Positions 35,503 to 44,864 of a stretch of DNA of 64,000 bases are shown here, one piece after another (positions within the stretch are counted from its first letter, which is position 1; each line of letters opens with the position of its first letter). Made by a program: the position numbers and the translations under genes. The stretch comes from Oceanospirillaceae bacterium (GTDB lineage Bacteria; Pseudomonadota; Gammaproteobacteria; Pseudomonadales; Balneatricaceae): NCBI GenBank assembly GCA_013215505.1, contig JABSQZ010000007.1, forward strand, positions 1 through 64,000. Reading direction: 5' to 3'. The notes beneath the pieces were generated by a model. The model had not been told where the DNA came from, did not search any database, and saw only the letters and a program-made list of their open reading frames with translations.

Positions 35503-36411
35503 TCAGTTCTGTGGCTGCCAGGCGAGGGTATAATCAATAAAATATTGCAGTAGCGGGCTGACATAGCGATCTTTTGCATAGACTAAATACAGCTGTCGAC
35601 GGCAGCTATCGATTCTATTTAGGCGCACTAATTTGTTGTTTTCAATCGCCTGTGCCACGGACAAATTAGACATAAACCCCAGACCAATACCAGCGGCTAC
35701 CGCATTGATGACCGCCTCGTTAGAGTTAAACTCAAGACCTAAACTCCAGCTCGGTAACAGTGCTGATAGACGCTGATCAAACTGTTCACGGGTGCCGGAA
35801 CTCGCCTCCCGTAACACCCAGCTCTGACCTGCTAACTGGGCATCACGCAGTGCGGCTATTTTTGCCAGCGGATGATCGACACTGGCTATCACATACATCT
35901 GATCATCCAGCCAGGGGATAACATTTAACCTGTCACTGTGCACTCGCCCTTCAACCAGGGCAACGTCCAGCTCATACGCTAAAATTTTGTTACTCAAATC
36001 CGCAGTATTGGCAATGGTCAACTCGGGACGCTGGCTTTTAGTCGCCGGTAAAAAGCTTGCCAGCATCGAGGGTAATAAATGGTTACCGACTGTGACACTG
36101 GCACCTATACGTAGCAATCCAGAGTATTGATTGGCATCAAACAATGCCTCAATAGCTTGCATTCGCTGTAACAACTCATCGGCCAGAGGCTGTAATTTTC
36201 GACCTTGAGCGTTTATTAACAGTCGGTTTTTAACCCGATCAAACAGTGGCTGTTGCAGCTGGGTCTCCAACGATTGCAAGGCGATAGACACAGCTGCTTT
36301 AGTGACAAAAAGCTCAGCGGCGGCGCTGGTTAACGACTCAGCTCTGGACACCGCACTGAATACCTTTAACTGCTTAATAGTTATGTTGTTGATATAACAC
36401 CTCAGTAACAT
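35503..36411 (-). CDS. LysR-family regulator, divergent from TDT transporter
   Basis: A 302-residue LTTR with the usual winged helix (TIKQLKVFSAVSRAESLTSA, then AVSIALQSLETQL) and a substrate-binding domain similar to the CysB/YeiE branch (RIGASVTVGNHLLP..., REASSGTREQFDQRL, the AVINAVAAGIGLGFMS loop). The first eight codons before TIKQLK are slightly unusual and the start has little ribosome-site support, so the true start may be a few codons inside. It is divergent from the TDT transporter, its likely target. Confidence 0.87.
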   Translation of the reverse strand: MLLRCYINNITIKQLKVFSAVSRAESLTSAAAELFVTKAAVSIALQSLETQLQQPLFDRVKNRLLINAQGRKLQPLADELLQRMQAIEALFDANQYSGLLRIGASVTVGNHLLPSMLASFLPATKSQRPELTIANTADLSNKILAYELDVALVEGRVHSDRLNVIPWLDDQMYVIASVDHPLAKIAALRDAQLAGQSWVLREASSGTREQFDQRLSALLPSWSLGLEFNSNEAVINAVAAGIGLGFMSNLSVAQAIENNKLVRLNRIDSCRRQLYLVYAKDRYVSPLLQYFIDYTLAWQPQN

Positions 36412-36445
36412 ACTTGTTAAATTTTATTTAACCATTTGTAAAAAA

Positions 36446-36463
36446 TGTTTAGATATATTAACA
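36446..36463. promoter_or_regulatory. possible LysR-type box between divergent genes
   Basis: TGTTTAGATATATTAACA is a near-palindrome with the T-N11-A character of LTTR sites, midway in the 106-nt divergent region. TTAACA could also be a -35 for the transporter. A plausible but unproven operator. Confidence 0.35.
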
Positions 36464-36517
36464 GAGTAAAGCCAAGCTATACTAATTTTTCAAAGCAAGT
36501 ATTCAGCAGGAAATAGC

Positions 36518-37471
36518 ATGACACATAGATTCTCATTCGACCTCCGACGCTTTCCAACAGGCGCGGCGGGCTTGGCATTAGGCCTGATAAGTAGTGGCTC
36601 GCTGCTGCAATTATATGGCTACCAGCAACCGTTTACCTTGCTACTGGCCTGCCCTATTGTGTTGCTGTTGTTAATAAAGCTCAGCTGGAATATAAAACTC
36701 CTATGGAGCGAGCTGCAACATCCACTGTTAGGATCAGTAATCCCCACTTTATGCATGAGTGCTATGCTGCTCAGCAGCCAACTGTCGGACAAGCTGTTCA
36801 GCTCTGTTATCTGGTACAGTGCCGTCATCCTGCACTTGATATTACTCTGCGCGTTTATCTATCGGCAGAGTAGCGATTTCAACCTGGAAAAACTGCTACC
36901 TAGTTGGTTTATCCCTCCCGTGGGTCTGGCCGTAGCCGCCTTAACTTATCCGGATGTCCAGAGCCTGGCGATCGCTGAGTATTTATTGTATTTCGCCATT
37001 GGCAGTTACTTTTTACTGCTGCCGGTCATCCTCTATCGATTAATACTATTACCCTCACTGGTAGATGGCGCGAAACCTAGCCTGGCGATATTAGCAGCCC
37101 CACCAAACTTATGCCTGGCAGCATACCTGAGCCTGGTACAGCAGCCCTCCATATTATTAGTCTGCATTTTACTGTCGCTGGGAGTATTGATGACGGCGGT
37201 GGTTTATCTCTGCCTGATAAAACTTTTAACACTAGAGTTTAGCCCGGCCTTTGCCGCCTTCACCTTTCCACTAGTGATCAGTGCCACAGCCATGACAAAA
37301 GCCAGCAGCTATTTTTCGCAGTTCGGCTTGCAGCAATCAGTGGTCAGTATTAGCCAGTACCTGGCACATGCTGAGCTGGGTATCGCCTTAGTGATGCTGG
37401 TTTATGTATTGTGCAGATATGTGATGTTTTACAGCAGATTGCCGAAATTTATCGGGCTAAGATTCAGCTGA
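36518..37471 (+). CDS. TDT-family (TehA/SLAC1-like) membrane transporter
   Basis: A 317-residue protein with about ten membrane helices. PTGAAGLALGL near the start and PPNLCLAAYL in the second half are the TehA/SLAC1-type signatures, and FPLVISATAMTKA is another family stretch. Related proteins move dicarboxylates, sulfite, chloride or tellurite; a LysR regulator next door suggests an inducible exporter or importer of a small anion. AGGAAA precedes the ATG. A heptamer array begins 3 nt after the stop. Confidence 0.85.
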   Translation: MTHRFSFDLRRFPTGAAGLALGLISSGSLLQLYGYQQPFTLLLACPIVLLLLIKLSWNIKLLWSELQHPLLGSVIPTLCMSAMLLSSQLSDKLFSSVIWYSAVILHLILLCAFIYRQSSDFNLEKLLPSWFIPPVGLAVAALTYPDVQSLAIAEYLLYFAIGSYFLLLPVILYRLILLPSLVDGAKPSLAILAAPPNLCLAAYLSLVQQPSILLVCILLSLGVLMTAVVYLCLIKLLTLEFSPAFAAFTFPLVISATAMTKASSYFSQFGLQQSVVSISQYLAHAELGIALVMLVYVLCRYVMFYSRLPKFIGLRFS

Positions 37472-37474
37472 ATT

Positions 37475-37556
37475 AAGTTGGAAGTTGGAAGTTGGAAGTT
37501 GGAAGTTGGAAGTTGGAAGTTGGAAGTTGGAAGTTGGAAGTTGGAAGTTGGAAGTT
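37475..37556. repeat. heptanucleotide tandem array AAGTTGG, about 11 copies
   Basis: The longest array in the window: eleven consecutive AAGTTGG (= GGAAGTT) units with no mismatch, starting 3 nt after the TDT transporter stop. The sense strand of that gene carries the GGAAGTT form. Confidence 0.95.
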
Positions 37557-37644
37557 ATCTTCTCAGCCGATGAAATTCAATTGATACAATTTCAGCAGTC
37601 GCTAACTCAGCTCCTCAATTGTTCGAGGAGTGAGTTTTAGTTTG

Positions 37645-37668
37645 CAGCCACTTCCCACTTTCCACTTC
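37645..37668. repeat. degenerate heptamer array directly after the SDR stop
   Basis: On the minus strand the stop TAG of the SDR gene is followed at once by GAAGTG, GAAAGTG and GGAAGTG units: three diverged heptamers of the same family, again with AGT on the sense strand. Together with 37475-37556, both convergent genes carry their own array. Confidence 0.7.
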
Positions 37669-38484
37669 CTACTGACTTGCGGTAATACCGCCGTCGACAT
37701 ATAAGGTTTGTCCGGTGACAAAATCGGAGGCCGGTGAACAGAAAAAATTAGCCGGGCCAACAATATCTTTGGGGTCGGCAATGCGCCCCAGTGGAATCCG
37801 CTTCAGCAAATTTTCTCTGAACTCTTTGTTTTCCATAACGTGACGAATCATTTCTGTATAAACAAAAGTCGGCGCAACGCCGTTAACTGTAATATTGTGC
37901 GGTGCCAATTCCATTGCGTGCTGCTTGATTAATAAAACCAAGCCGCCTTTGGTGGAACAATAAGCAGAGTAGCCTCTGTCCCGTAAACCCAGCTGTGAAC
38001 GAACTGAAAGTAAGTGCACTTGTTTACCGCCATTACCCGCTTTTATCTGATGCTTCGCCACCGCTTGGGCCAGGAACATCGAAGCCTTCAAGTTCACCTG
38101 ATAGACTTCATCAAATGCTTCTTCGGTAACTTCTAGCAACGATTCTTCGCGCTGAATACCGACACAATTCATCAAAATATCAAGGTTGCCAAAGTAGTCG
38201 ACCACTGCGTCGACACTATGGTGTATTTGCTCTACTGATTTAACATCCACTGCAACGCCAAAAGCTTCATATCCAGCGGCGTTTATTTTCTGAGCCAGCT
38301 TGTTGGCTTTTTCAAGGTCACGTCCGCCGATAGCAACTTTTGCACCAGCACAAGCTAAACCCCAGGTAATGGCCTCGCCTATCCCACCGTAACCCCCTGG
38401 GATATATGCAACTTTTCCGGCTAAGTCGAATAAGCCTTTGAGTTCACTTTTAAAATCGATCACTGGTTCTATTTTATCAACCAT
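37669..38484 (-). CDS. short-chain dehydrogenase/reductase, last gene of the leftward catabolic operon
   Basis: A 271-residue SDR with a modified cofactor loop (GGYGGIGEA), the NCVG strand, the Ser of LLSVRSQ and the catalytic YCSTK, then the C-terminal DFVTGQTLYVDGG. It resembles sugar/polyol dehydrogenases such as gluconate 5-dehydrogenase or the 2-keto-3-deoxy type. It is 14 nt downstream of another SDR in an operon with a branched-chain-type ABC importer, so it probably oxidises the imported polyol or a derivative. The exact substrate is unknown. Confidence 0.88.
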   Translation of the reverse strand: MVDKIEPVIDFKSELKGLFDLAGKVAYIPGGYGGIGEAITWGLACAGAKVAIGGRDLEKANKLAQKINAAGYEAFGVAVDVKSVEQIHHSVDAVVDYFGNLDILMNCVGIQREESLLEVTEEAFDEVYQVNLKASMFLAQAVAKHQIKAGNGGKQVHLLSVRSQLGLRDRGYSAYCSTKGGLVLLIKQHAMELAPHNITVNGVAPTFVYTEMIRHVMENKEFRENLLKRIPLGRIADPKDIVGPANFFCSPASDFVTGQTLYVDGGITASQ

Positions 38485-38498
38485 TCTAGTGTTACCTT

Positions 38499-39242
38499 TT
38501 AATCGAGGTGGAGACCACCATTAATATCTATCACTTCACCGGTAATGAAACCAGAATGAGGTGAAGCCAAAAATTCAACCACATGCGCTACTTCGCTGGG
38601 CTCACAAAATCGTTTTACCGGTATCGTGGCCAGTAAATCTTGCCGTTGCTGTTCATTCAATTGCTCAGTCACCATAGGTGTCCTGATATAGGCCGGCGAT
38701 ATTCCATTTGCAGTGACGCCAAATTCCGCGGATTCACGTGCCAGCGAAAAGGTCAGAGAGGTCATGCCACCCTTAGATGTGGTATAGGCAGTCCCGGCGG
38801 TAAGCCCGCCTGTTTTTGCCGCTAGTGAGCAAATATTTATAATCCGCCCCCAACCTTTAGCCTTCATCCCCGGCAGGCATTCACGTGACATATAAAAGGC
38901 ACCGTCTAAATTTATCGACATGACCCGCCGCCACTCTTGAGTGCTGGTTTCAACAGCCTTGTTATTCGACAAAATTCCGGCATTGTTCACCAGTACATCG
39001 ACATCGCCCCACAGCTCTCGGATTTCATCGCAAGCTTTTATCACAGCCTGATCGTCGCTCACATCTAGCTTCAGTGGATAGACCCGAGCGCCGAATTCAA
39101 CCGCTAATTCATGCAGTCGACTCTCCTGAATATCAGCCATCACTACGCGCATACCTAATTTAACTAAATTGCGTACGATGGCTTCACCTAATGCCCCTGC
39201 CGACCCGGTAACCAGTGCAATTTTGTTTTCTAACGAATGCAT
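38499..39242 (-). CDS. short-chain dehydrogenase/reductase
   Basis: A 247-residue classical SDR: TGSAGALGEA cofactor loop (TGxxxxxG form), NNAG, the ICSL serine and YTTSK, with the usual TGEVIDINGG end. Asp37 in VMADIQ suggests NAD rather than NADP. It belongs to the operon that starts at 45767 and is followed by a second SDR and preceded, 16 nt away, by the degenerate ABC ATPase. A polyol or hydroxy-acid substrate is the reasonable guess from context. Confidence 0.88.
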   Translation of the reverse strand: MHSLENKIALVTGSAGALGEAIVRNLVKLGMRVVMADIQESRLHELAVEFGARVYPLKLDVSDDQAVIKACDEIRELWGDVDVLVNNAGILSNNKAVETSTQEWRRVMSINLDGAFYMSRECLPGMKAKGWGRIINICSLAAKTGGLTAGTAYTTSKGGMTSLTFSLARESAEFGVTANGISPAYIRTPMVTEQLNEQQRQDLLATIPVKRFCEPSEVAHVVEFLASPHSGFITGEVIDINGGLHLD

Positions 39243-39258
39243 ATTTATTTCCCTTCAT

Positions 39259-39888
39259 TCAATATTGTGCCAGCGAGCCCAGATAGTTAGTTACATCCGG
39301 ATTTTCTAACAGCGTATCGTAATCATCAGCCTGACTAACTCTGCCCTTTTGCACAAATAGGTAGCTATCACAAATTTCACGCATAATCTTCACATGGAAA
39401 GGCTCATTCGGATGCACACACAAAAAAACCAACCGCCCCTCTGATTTGAGTTTTTTAAAAAATTCCAGCATAAAACCTATGTAACCATCCTGAGTGTTAA
39501 ACTGAGGCTCATCGAATAAGTGAATTAATGGGTAATCGGTGACCGGGTTTTCCAGCATAAATGACGGTTTAGTTTTTGAAAAATGCCGCACTTGATAAGA
39601 TTGGTGATAATGTATTGCCAAGCGATCACGGGAGCGATATTTCACATTGTGGATGTTTTGCCCGGCACATAAAACCTCACCCGCTGTCGGTTGGTTACTG
39701 CCGGTAATCAATTCAAACATGGTGGTCTTGCCGGAGCCGTTGGGTCCCATCACCCCCACTATCTGTGAGCTGTTAATGTTAAAATCCGCTTCCAGTCGAA
39801 AGGTCTCACGCTTTTTCAACAAGCCTGTTTGATAAATTTTTTTAAGACCTTTCACCTGTAAAAGGGGTGCATTTAGTGGTGCATTCAT
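39259..39888 (-). CDS. ABC-type ATPase lacking the LSGGQ signature region
   Basis: A 209-residue ABC ATPase fragment-like protein. Walker A is intact (GPNGSGKTT, 48-56), Walker B is intact (LIHLFDEP, 121-128) and a switch-like His follows (CVHPNEP, His159). Between Q-loop and Walker B, where about 75 residues with LSGGQ are normal, only about 40 are found and no signature is visible. It is the third ATPase of this importer operon, after full-length LivG- and LivF-like genes, and starts 2 nt after the latter. It cannot complete a normal sandwich dimer by itself, so it may be a regulatory or one-sided partner subunit (inference). The frame is clean. Confidence 0.75.
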   Translation of the reverse strand: MNAPLNAPLLQVKGLKKIYQTGLLKKRETFRLEADFNINSSQIVGVMGPNGSGKTTMFELITGSNQPTAGEVLCAGQNIHNVKYRSRDRLAIHYHQSYQVRHFSKTKPSFMLENPVTDYPLIHLFDEPQFNTQDGYIGFMLEFFKKLKSEGRLVFLCVHPNEPFHVKIMREICDSYLFVQKGRVSQADDYDTLLENPDVTNYLGSLAQY

Positions 39889-39890
39889 AA

Positions 39891-40586
39891 TTACATTCCT
39901 AATAGACTTTTACGTAGTGGCTCATCTTCCAATAGTTGAGAGGCAGGTCCTTCATGAATAATTTTTCCGTGATCCATCACATATACCCTATCACTGACTT
40001 TTAAAGCGCTCATGGCGTTTTGCTCTACCACCAGAACGGCAATGCCTTCACTCTTTAAATGGCTAATGGTATTCATTACATCTTGCACAACTTTAGGGGC
40101 TAAGCCCTGCGAAGGTTCATCGAACAAAACCAGTCCAGGCGAGCCTAATAGAGCCCTTGAAATAGCCACCATCTGCATTTCGCCACCGGATAAATTTTCA
40201 CAATCACGCTCCATCAAATATTCAAGCGCTGAAAAAATATCAAACATTTCAGATTCGGACCAGGCGCGAAAACGGGTTTTCTTTTTTCCCAACTGCAGAT
40301 TGGCTTTGACTTTCAAGGTCGGGAAAATTCTTCGGTCATCTGGCACCCAGCCAATACCGGCTCGGGCGATATCATGGGTATCACTGTGGGTAATGTCTTT
40401 TCCATCAAAGCGAATCTGCCCCACTTTGGCGGGTGTTAAGCCCAGGATTGATCGTATGGTAGTGGTTTTTCCGGCACCGTTAGGCCCCAGTAACGCGACC
40501 ACCTCACCGGCTTTTACATGTAGAGAGGCACCAAAGACTGCCTGAGTTTCACCGTAAAAGGTTTCAATATTTTCAACAGTTAACAT
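39891..40586 (-). CDS. branched-chain-type ABC importer ATPase (LivF-like)
   Basis: A 231-residue ATPase with Walker [10 protein letters not shown], signature NLSGGEMQMVAI, Walker B LVLFDEPSQGLAP and the switch His replaced by Gln in VVEQNA, as in LivF. I start at ATG 40584-40586, which overlaps the upstream stop as TAATG and has GGAGAG before it. It pairs with the LivG-like ATPase to power the LivH/LivM-like permeases. In this locus the cargo is probably a polyol or sugar-like compound rather than an amino acid (inference from the iol genes). Confidence 0.9.
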   Translation of the reverse strand: MLTVENIETFYGETQAVFGASLHVKAGEVVALLGPNGAGKTTTIRSILGLTPAKVGQIRFDGKDITHSDTHDIARAGIGWVPDDRRIFPTLKVKANLQLGKKKTRFRAWSESEMFDIFSALEYLMERDCENLSGGEMQMVAISRALLGSPGLVLFDEPSQGLAPKVVQDVMNTISHLKSEGIAVLVVEQNAMSALKVSDRVYVMDHGKIIHEGPASQLLEDEPLRKSLLGM

Positions 40587-41329
40587 TAGGCAATCTCTCC
40601 TAAGGTAGAGGCCTTGACCCATTCATTCTGACGCAGCTGGTCTGGGGTACCTGAAGCGATTACTTGCCCCCAATGAATAACCGAAATCTTATCAGCGAGA
40701 CCAAATAGAAAATCCATGTCGTGTTCTATGACCACAATGGTATAGGATTTTTTAAGCTCATTGATGAGCTCACTTAACCTGGCGGTGCCATCCGCACCTA
40801 AACCCTGGGTAGGTTCATCCAAAAATAACAATCTTGGATTGGACGCCAAAGCGACGCCTATTTCCAGCGCTCTTCGCTCACCATAGGGCAAACTGCTGGC
40901 CTGGATAAACTCCCGACCCGACAAGCCCACTTTATTTAACACATCCGCTGCTTTCTCCATCGCCGATACGTTTCCCTGGATATCGTGCAGAGGATTAAAG
41001 CTACGTTTAATAGAGTCGGGCAAGGCGATTAAAATATTTTCGATAGCGCTAAACTCATCAAACAGATTCATAATTTGAAATGAGCGGGAAATTCCCATGC
41101 CGGCAATCACCCGGGCAGATTTACCGGTGATATCCTGGCCATCAAATACCACCCGACCATTGTCGGGTTTGTATTGCCCGGTCAATACATTAAAACAGGT
41201 CGATTTTCCGGCACCGTTTGGTCCCATAATTCCGCTCAGCTGGCCCTCTTCAAAAGATAGCGTAATGTCTTCCAGTACCACTTGCTCGCCAAAGCGTTTT
41301 TGCAAATGCGTTGCTTCAAAAAGTGCCAT
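40586..41329 (-). CDS. branched-chain-type ABC importer ATPase (LivG-like)
   Basis: A 247-residue ATPase with Walker A GPNGAGKST, a LivG-typical GISRSFQ Q-loop, signature SLPYGERRALEI, Walker B LLFLDEPTQGLG and the switch His in VIEHDMDF. Its stop is shared with the LivF-like start (TAATG), and it begins 3 nt after the LivM-like gene. It is the partner ATPase of the HAAT-type importer in this operon. Confidence 0.9.
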   Translation of the reverse strand: MALFEATHLQKRFGEQVVLEDITLSFEEGQLSGIMGPNGAGKSTCFNVLTGQYKPDNGRVVFDGQDITGKSARVIAGMGISRSFQIMNLFDEFSAIENILIALPDSIKRSFNPLHDIQGNVSAMEKAADVLNKVGLSGREFIQASSLPYGERRALEIGVALASNPRLLFLDEPTQGLGADGTARLSELINELKKSYTIVVIEHDMDFLFGLADKISVIHWGQVIASGTPDQLRQNEWVKASTLGEIA

Positions 41330-41332
41330 GTT

Positions 41333-42424
41333 CTAAACCTCCCCACTGGCATTTTCGGTGGATCCGTTAGCCTTGAGTCGACGTTTTTCTCTGCGTTTCA
41401 TTAAATCTTGCCACACTCCGGCAATACCTTCAGGTTTGAAGATAATCACCAACATAAACATCAGGCCATACCAGAGCAGCCAGGTTTCTGTCATGGCACC
41501 TAAGGTATCTCTTGCCAGGAAGAAAACGATCGCCCCCAGCACTGGCCCCCAATAGCTTACAAAGCCGCCGCCAATCAAAGTCAGCATGACGATAAGACCA
41601 GATGCATGCAAATTCATGACATCCGGGTAGGCACTTTGTTGAGCCAAGGCAAACAAACCACCGGCCAACCCGGCAATAGCGCCCGATATCATAAACACCG
41701 ACCACTTGATCAACCAGACGTTATAGCCGAGAAAACGCGCGCGCATTTCATTCATACGTATCGCTTGTAAGGCTTTGCCGTACGGCGAGTGCACCAGCCG
41801 CCATAAACAAACAGTCACCACCATTAATATGGCGAAAATAAAGTAAAATAAACTCGAGGTTTCGCTCAGGCTAAAAGAAAACAGCCCCAAATTCAGCTCT
41901 CCCCGGTGAATATTTAACAAGCCGTCTTCACCACCTGTCAGGGTATGCCAGCGCATTGAGGTAAACCAGAATATTTGACCGAAAGCAATCGTCATCAACG
42001 CATAATAAATACCTCGTCTATGGGAGATAAAACAAGCGACTACTCCAGCGGCAACGGCCCCTGCCAATAGTGAAACGAAGATCCCGACCCAGACACTTTC
42101 AATAATGCCCAACTGGGTTAAACCATAGGCATAAGCACCGATACCAAAGAATGCTCCATGGCCAAAGCTCGGCAAACCGGTATAACCTAGTAGCAGATTA
42201 AAGCCTAATGCATAGATAATCCAGATGGCTATTTCGGCACCTAAATAGTTGTACAGACCCACCCATTCACTCCACAGTGGAAAGGTCCCTAAAATGATAA
42301 ACATGAAAATCATCTGCCGGGTGATGATGGGTGTTTTCCGGGTGGTCAATGCGACTCGATGAGATTGTTCGCTTGAGTCAACCGTTAATATTTGCTCGGA
42401 CGATTGGGCTACTCTCTGATTCAT
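41333..42424 (-). CDS. branched-chain-type ABC importer permease (LivM-like)
   Basis: A 363-residue membrane protein with about ten helices. The LivM signature NLLLGYTGLPSFGHGAFFGIGAY-like region (split here as NLLLGYTGLPSFGHG and AFFGIGAY) and the EAA-like cytoplasmic loop (ALQAIRMNEMRARFLG) are present. The N-terminal 30 residues are hydrophilic and the C-terminus is basic. It is one nucleotide downstream of the LivH-like gene. Confidence 0.9.
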   Translation of the reverse strand: MNQRVAQSSEQILTVDSSEQSHRVALTTRKTPIITRQMIFMFIILGTFPLWSEWVGLYNYLGAEIAIWIIYALGFNLLLGYTGLPSFGHGAFFGIGAYAYGLTQLGIIESVWVGIFVSLLAGAVAAGVVACFISHRRGIYYALMTIAFGQIFWFTSMRWHTLTGGEDGLLNIHRGELNLGLFSFSLSETSSLFYFIFAILMVVTVCLWRLVHSPYGKALQAIRMNEMRARFLGYNVWLIKWSVFMISGAIAGLAGGLFALAQQSAYPDVMNLHASGLIVMLTLIGGGFVSYWGPVLGAIVFFLARDTLGAMTETWLLWYGLMFMLVIIFKPEGIAGVWQDLMKRREKRRLKANGSTENASGEV

Positions 42425-42425
42425 G

Positions 42426-43355
42426 CTAATTCTCCAAGGTACTTTTCTTGCCGAGCAAACCCCGCGTTCGGAAAGTTAAAACAACTATTAATAAGATGTA
42501 CATAGACATCAGAGACCATTGCGAAGCATAAGCTCCTACGATAGCAACCACTAGTCCAACCAGCACACCGGCAATAATTGCGCCCCAAAAACTACCTATG
42601 CCACCTAACACAATAATTAGAAATGCGGGTATCACTACATCGACACCCACGTGCGGTCGCAAGCCCCAAATCGGAGTCAATATAATGCCGGCAACTGCCG
42701 CCAGCAATGCGCCAAATGCAAATACATACAACCTCAGACGCGTTAAGTTAACGCCCAGCGCTCTGACCATTTCACTGTCGTGTGCACCGGCCTTGATCAT
42801 CGCTCCAAACGGCGTTTTCTCTAAGAACAGCCAGACCACAAAAATCATAAAGGCGCCGAAGCCAGCCGCATAAAATCTATAGGTCGAATAGATCATATCT
42901 CCGGCGATAAACGCGCCGCTCATCATTTGCGGTACCGGCAAAAACTGTTCACCAGAGCCCCAGGTTATGCGAATAGTTTCTTCGATAACCAGCGCCGCAC
43001 CAAAAGTTAACAGCAAACCGTATTCTGCTTTCTTGCCATAGGTCCTGCGCATACAAACTTCCAGACCCATGCCCACCAGCGCGACTAAAAAGGAGCCGAT
43101 TATCAGTCCTAAGAAATATCTTAACCCCAGCGACAAATCCATATACCAGGTACCGATGGCACCCCAGCTGGAAAGATCCGGGTTGATAATAGTCATGGCG
43201 AAATAGGCCCCTAAGGCAAACAGCGAACCGTGTGCCAGATTGATCAATTCCATCACCCCCACTATTAACATAAAACCTAAGGCGATTAGACCAAACAATA
43301 AGCCCAGGCTTAAGCCGTTCACAAGGTGTGGCAATAGATTAATTAAAATATCCAT
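42426..43355 (-). CDS. branched-chain-type ABC importer permease (LivH-like)
   Basis: A 309-residue permease with about eight helices and the LivH signature LINLAHGSLFALGAYFA; the coupling loop reads MVRALGVNLTRLRL. It forms a heterodimer with the LivM-like protein. It is separated from the upstream binding-protein gene by 163 nt containing a long-loop stem, and is tightly linked to the genes downstream. Confidence 0.9.
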   Translation of the reverse strand: MDILINLLPHLVNGLSLGLLFGLIALGFMLIVGVMELINLAHGSLFALGAYFAMTIINPDLSSWGAIGTWYMDLSLGLRYFLGLIIGSFLVALVGMGLEVCMRRTYGKKAEYGLLLTFGAALVIEETIRITWGSGEQFLPVPQMMSGAFIAGDMIYSTYRFYAAGFGAFMIFVVWLFLEKTPFGAMIKAGAHDSEMVRALGVNLTRLRLYVFAFGALLAAVAGIILTPIWGLRPHVGVDVVIPAFLIIVLGGIGSFWGAIIAGVLVGLVVAIVGAYASQWSLMSMYILLIVVLTFRTRGLLGKKSTLEN

Positions 43356-43450
43356 AGGACCCCAAATTACTGATGATAATTTCAGATAATTATTTTAGAT
43401 TTCAATTCTGTTGTTATGCTTATTTTATTATCGCTATTTTATAAGCACTC

Positions 43451-43492
43451 GCCCTCAATAATGCGCGATTCTCTGTCCAGAAATTTGAGGGC
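43451..43492 (-). promoter_or_regulatory. stem-loop between binding-protein and permease genes
   Basis: GCCCTCAA and TTGAGGGC form an 8-bp stem with a 26-nt loop in the 163-nt gap downstream of the binding-protein gene. Stems at this position in ABC importer operons commonly stabilise the upstream mRNA so that binding protein exceeds permease; that role here is inference. Confidence 0.45.
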
Positions 43493-43518
43493 AAGAGCTG
43501 TCCTACACAACTAGCAAA

Positions 43519-44796
43519 TTAAGGTGTGTATAGCGGAGTATCAGCGAAACTTTCTAGCTGACAAGTCTCTTCTGCACCGCTGTCAGCGACTTTTTCTGGC
43601 GCTGCATAACTTAACATTGTGAACATGTCATCATTGCTTGCAGGATTCGCATTACGCGTAGCCAAATAAATAGTCTGTTGCATTTGGTGAGTCTTGGCGT
43701 TCATCCAGGCATCGTGATTTTGCATACGTGCCACAGCCGGAATTCTTAATTTTTCCAGCTCTTTGATCACCGCGTGATTGTTGGTAGTACCAACACGCTC
43801 TATTGCCTCAAGCAGAGAACGCGTTGCCCAGTAACCGTTGTAGAACACGTTACCTGGAACTTTCATCTTATTATCTGGGTAGGCTTTCTGGTATTTTGTA
43901 ACAAACGCATCAACGCCGGGAAGGTCCATTCCATAATACCAAGTGGTACCAAACACACCGAACAAATTATCTGCCGGCAAGCCATAGACATCCGGCCAAT
44001 CCTGCTGATTATTTACCCAAGCGTACTTGTCACCTAAGCCCAACTGGGCAATTTGTGAGCGCATTGCCTTTAAGTCATCACCACCGACAGCAACCGCAAT
44101 AACTTGTGGTTTCAATTGCTGAATTTTCAACAGAACAGAGCTGAAATCTCGAGTACCTTGGGGTACCAAGATTTCATCGATGATGTTTGCCCCGTTTGCT
44201 AGGACTAACTTTCGTGTAGCATCTGAAGTATTGTGACCCCAAACATAATCGTTGGTGACCAGCAGTACATCTTTACCATAGGCTCCAATTGAGTTTTTAA
44301 TCGCCGCCTGTGCAAAGTTGGCGCCGTTGCCGTCCCAGACAAACTTCACCCGGTGACAGTTTTTACCTGACTCGGTCGGTGAACTAGAGTTGGTGTTTAA
44401 GTAAACTACACCGTGGCTTTGCGCGACTTGAGAAATCGCGTTGGCCACACCTGAGCTGACCGCACCGATTAAAAAGCCAACTTTTTCACGCGCAATCATG
44501 CGTTCCGCGACACGCGAACCCGTTGCCGGTGTCGTCTCTGTGTCCATATGCACAGTTTCAATCATCCGACCTAAAACGCCGCCCTTGGCATTGAATTCAC
44601 CAATCGCCATTAACATGCCACGGCGATCAGATGCACCGCTGTTTGCATATTGACCACTTGCGTCTGAAGTGAAACCAATCACCAAAGGTGCTGGTGCCGC
44701 GATTACTGTATTAGCGATCACGCCAGACCCTAAGGTCACCATCGCGCCAGCCGCTAATAGAGTCTTAAGGGATTTGATAGTCCGTTGTTCAAACAT
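43519..44796 (-). CDS. periplasmic substrate-binding protein of HAAT-type ABC importer (LivK-like)
   Basis: A 425-residue protein with a signal peptide (TLLAAGAMVTLGSGVIANTV, cleavage near IAAP). The mature chain is a Peripla_BP_6 two-lobed binding fold: LVIGFTSDASGQYANSG, the DTETTPATG ligand-loop region, LIGAVSSGVANA and the VPGNVFYNGYWATRSLLEAI helix. LivK-like proteins of this type carry amino acids, amides, aromatic acids or, in some soil and marine bacteria, polyols. It follows the dehydrogenase gene by 68 nt and supplies cargo to the permeases downstream. Confidence 0.9.
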   Translation of the reverse strand: MFEQRTIKSLKTLLAAGAMVTLGSGVIANTVIAAPAPLVIGFTSDASGQYANSGASDRRGMLMAIGEFNAKGGVLGRMIETVHMDTETTPATGSRVAERMIAREKVGFLIGAVSSGVANAISQVAQSHGVVYLNTNSSSPTESGKNCHRVKFVWDGNGANFAQAAIKNSIGAYGKDVLLVTNDYVWGHNTSDATRKLVLANGANIIDEILVPQGTRDFSSVLLKIQQLKPQVIAVAVGGDDLKAMRSQIAQLGLGDKYAWVNNQQDWPDVYGLPADNLFGVFGTTWYYGMDLPGVDAFVTKYQKAYPDNKMKVPGNVFYNGYWATRSLLEAIERVGTTNNHAVIKELEKLRIPAVARMQNHDAWMNAKTHQMQQTIYLATRNANPASNDDMFTMLSYAAPEKVADSGAEETCQLESFADTPLYTP

Positions 44797-44864
44797 TCTA
44801 CTTTCCTCTTTCTATTTTTTATTTTGTAGTAGACCTAAGTTCGCCTACTGTCCTGTAGGCGATC

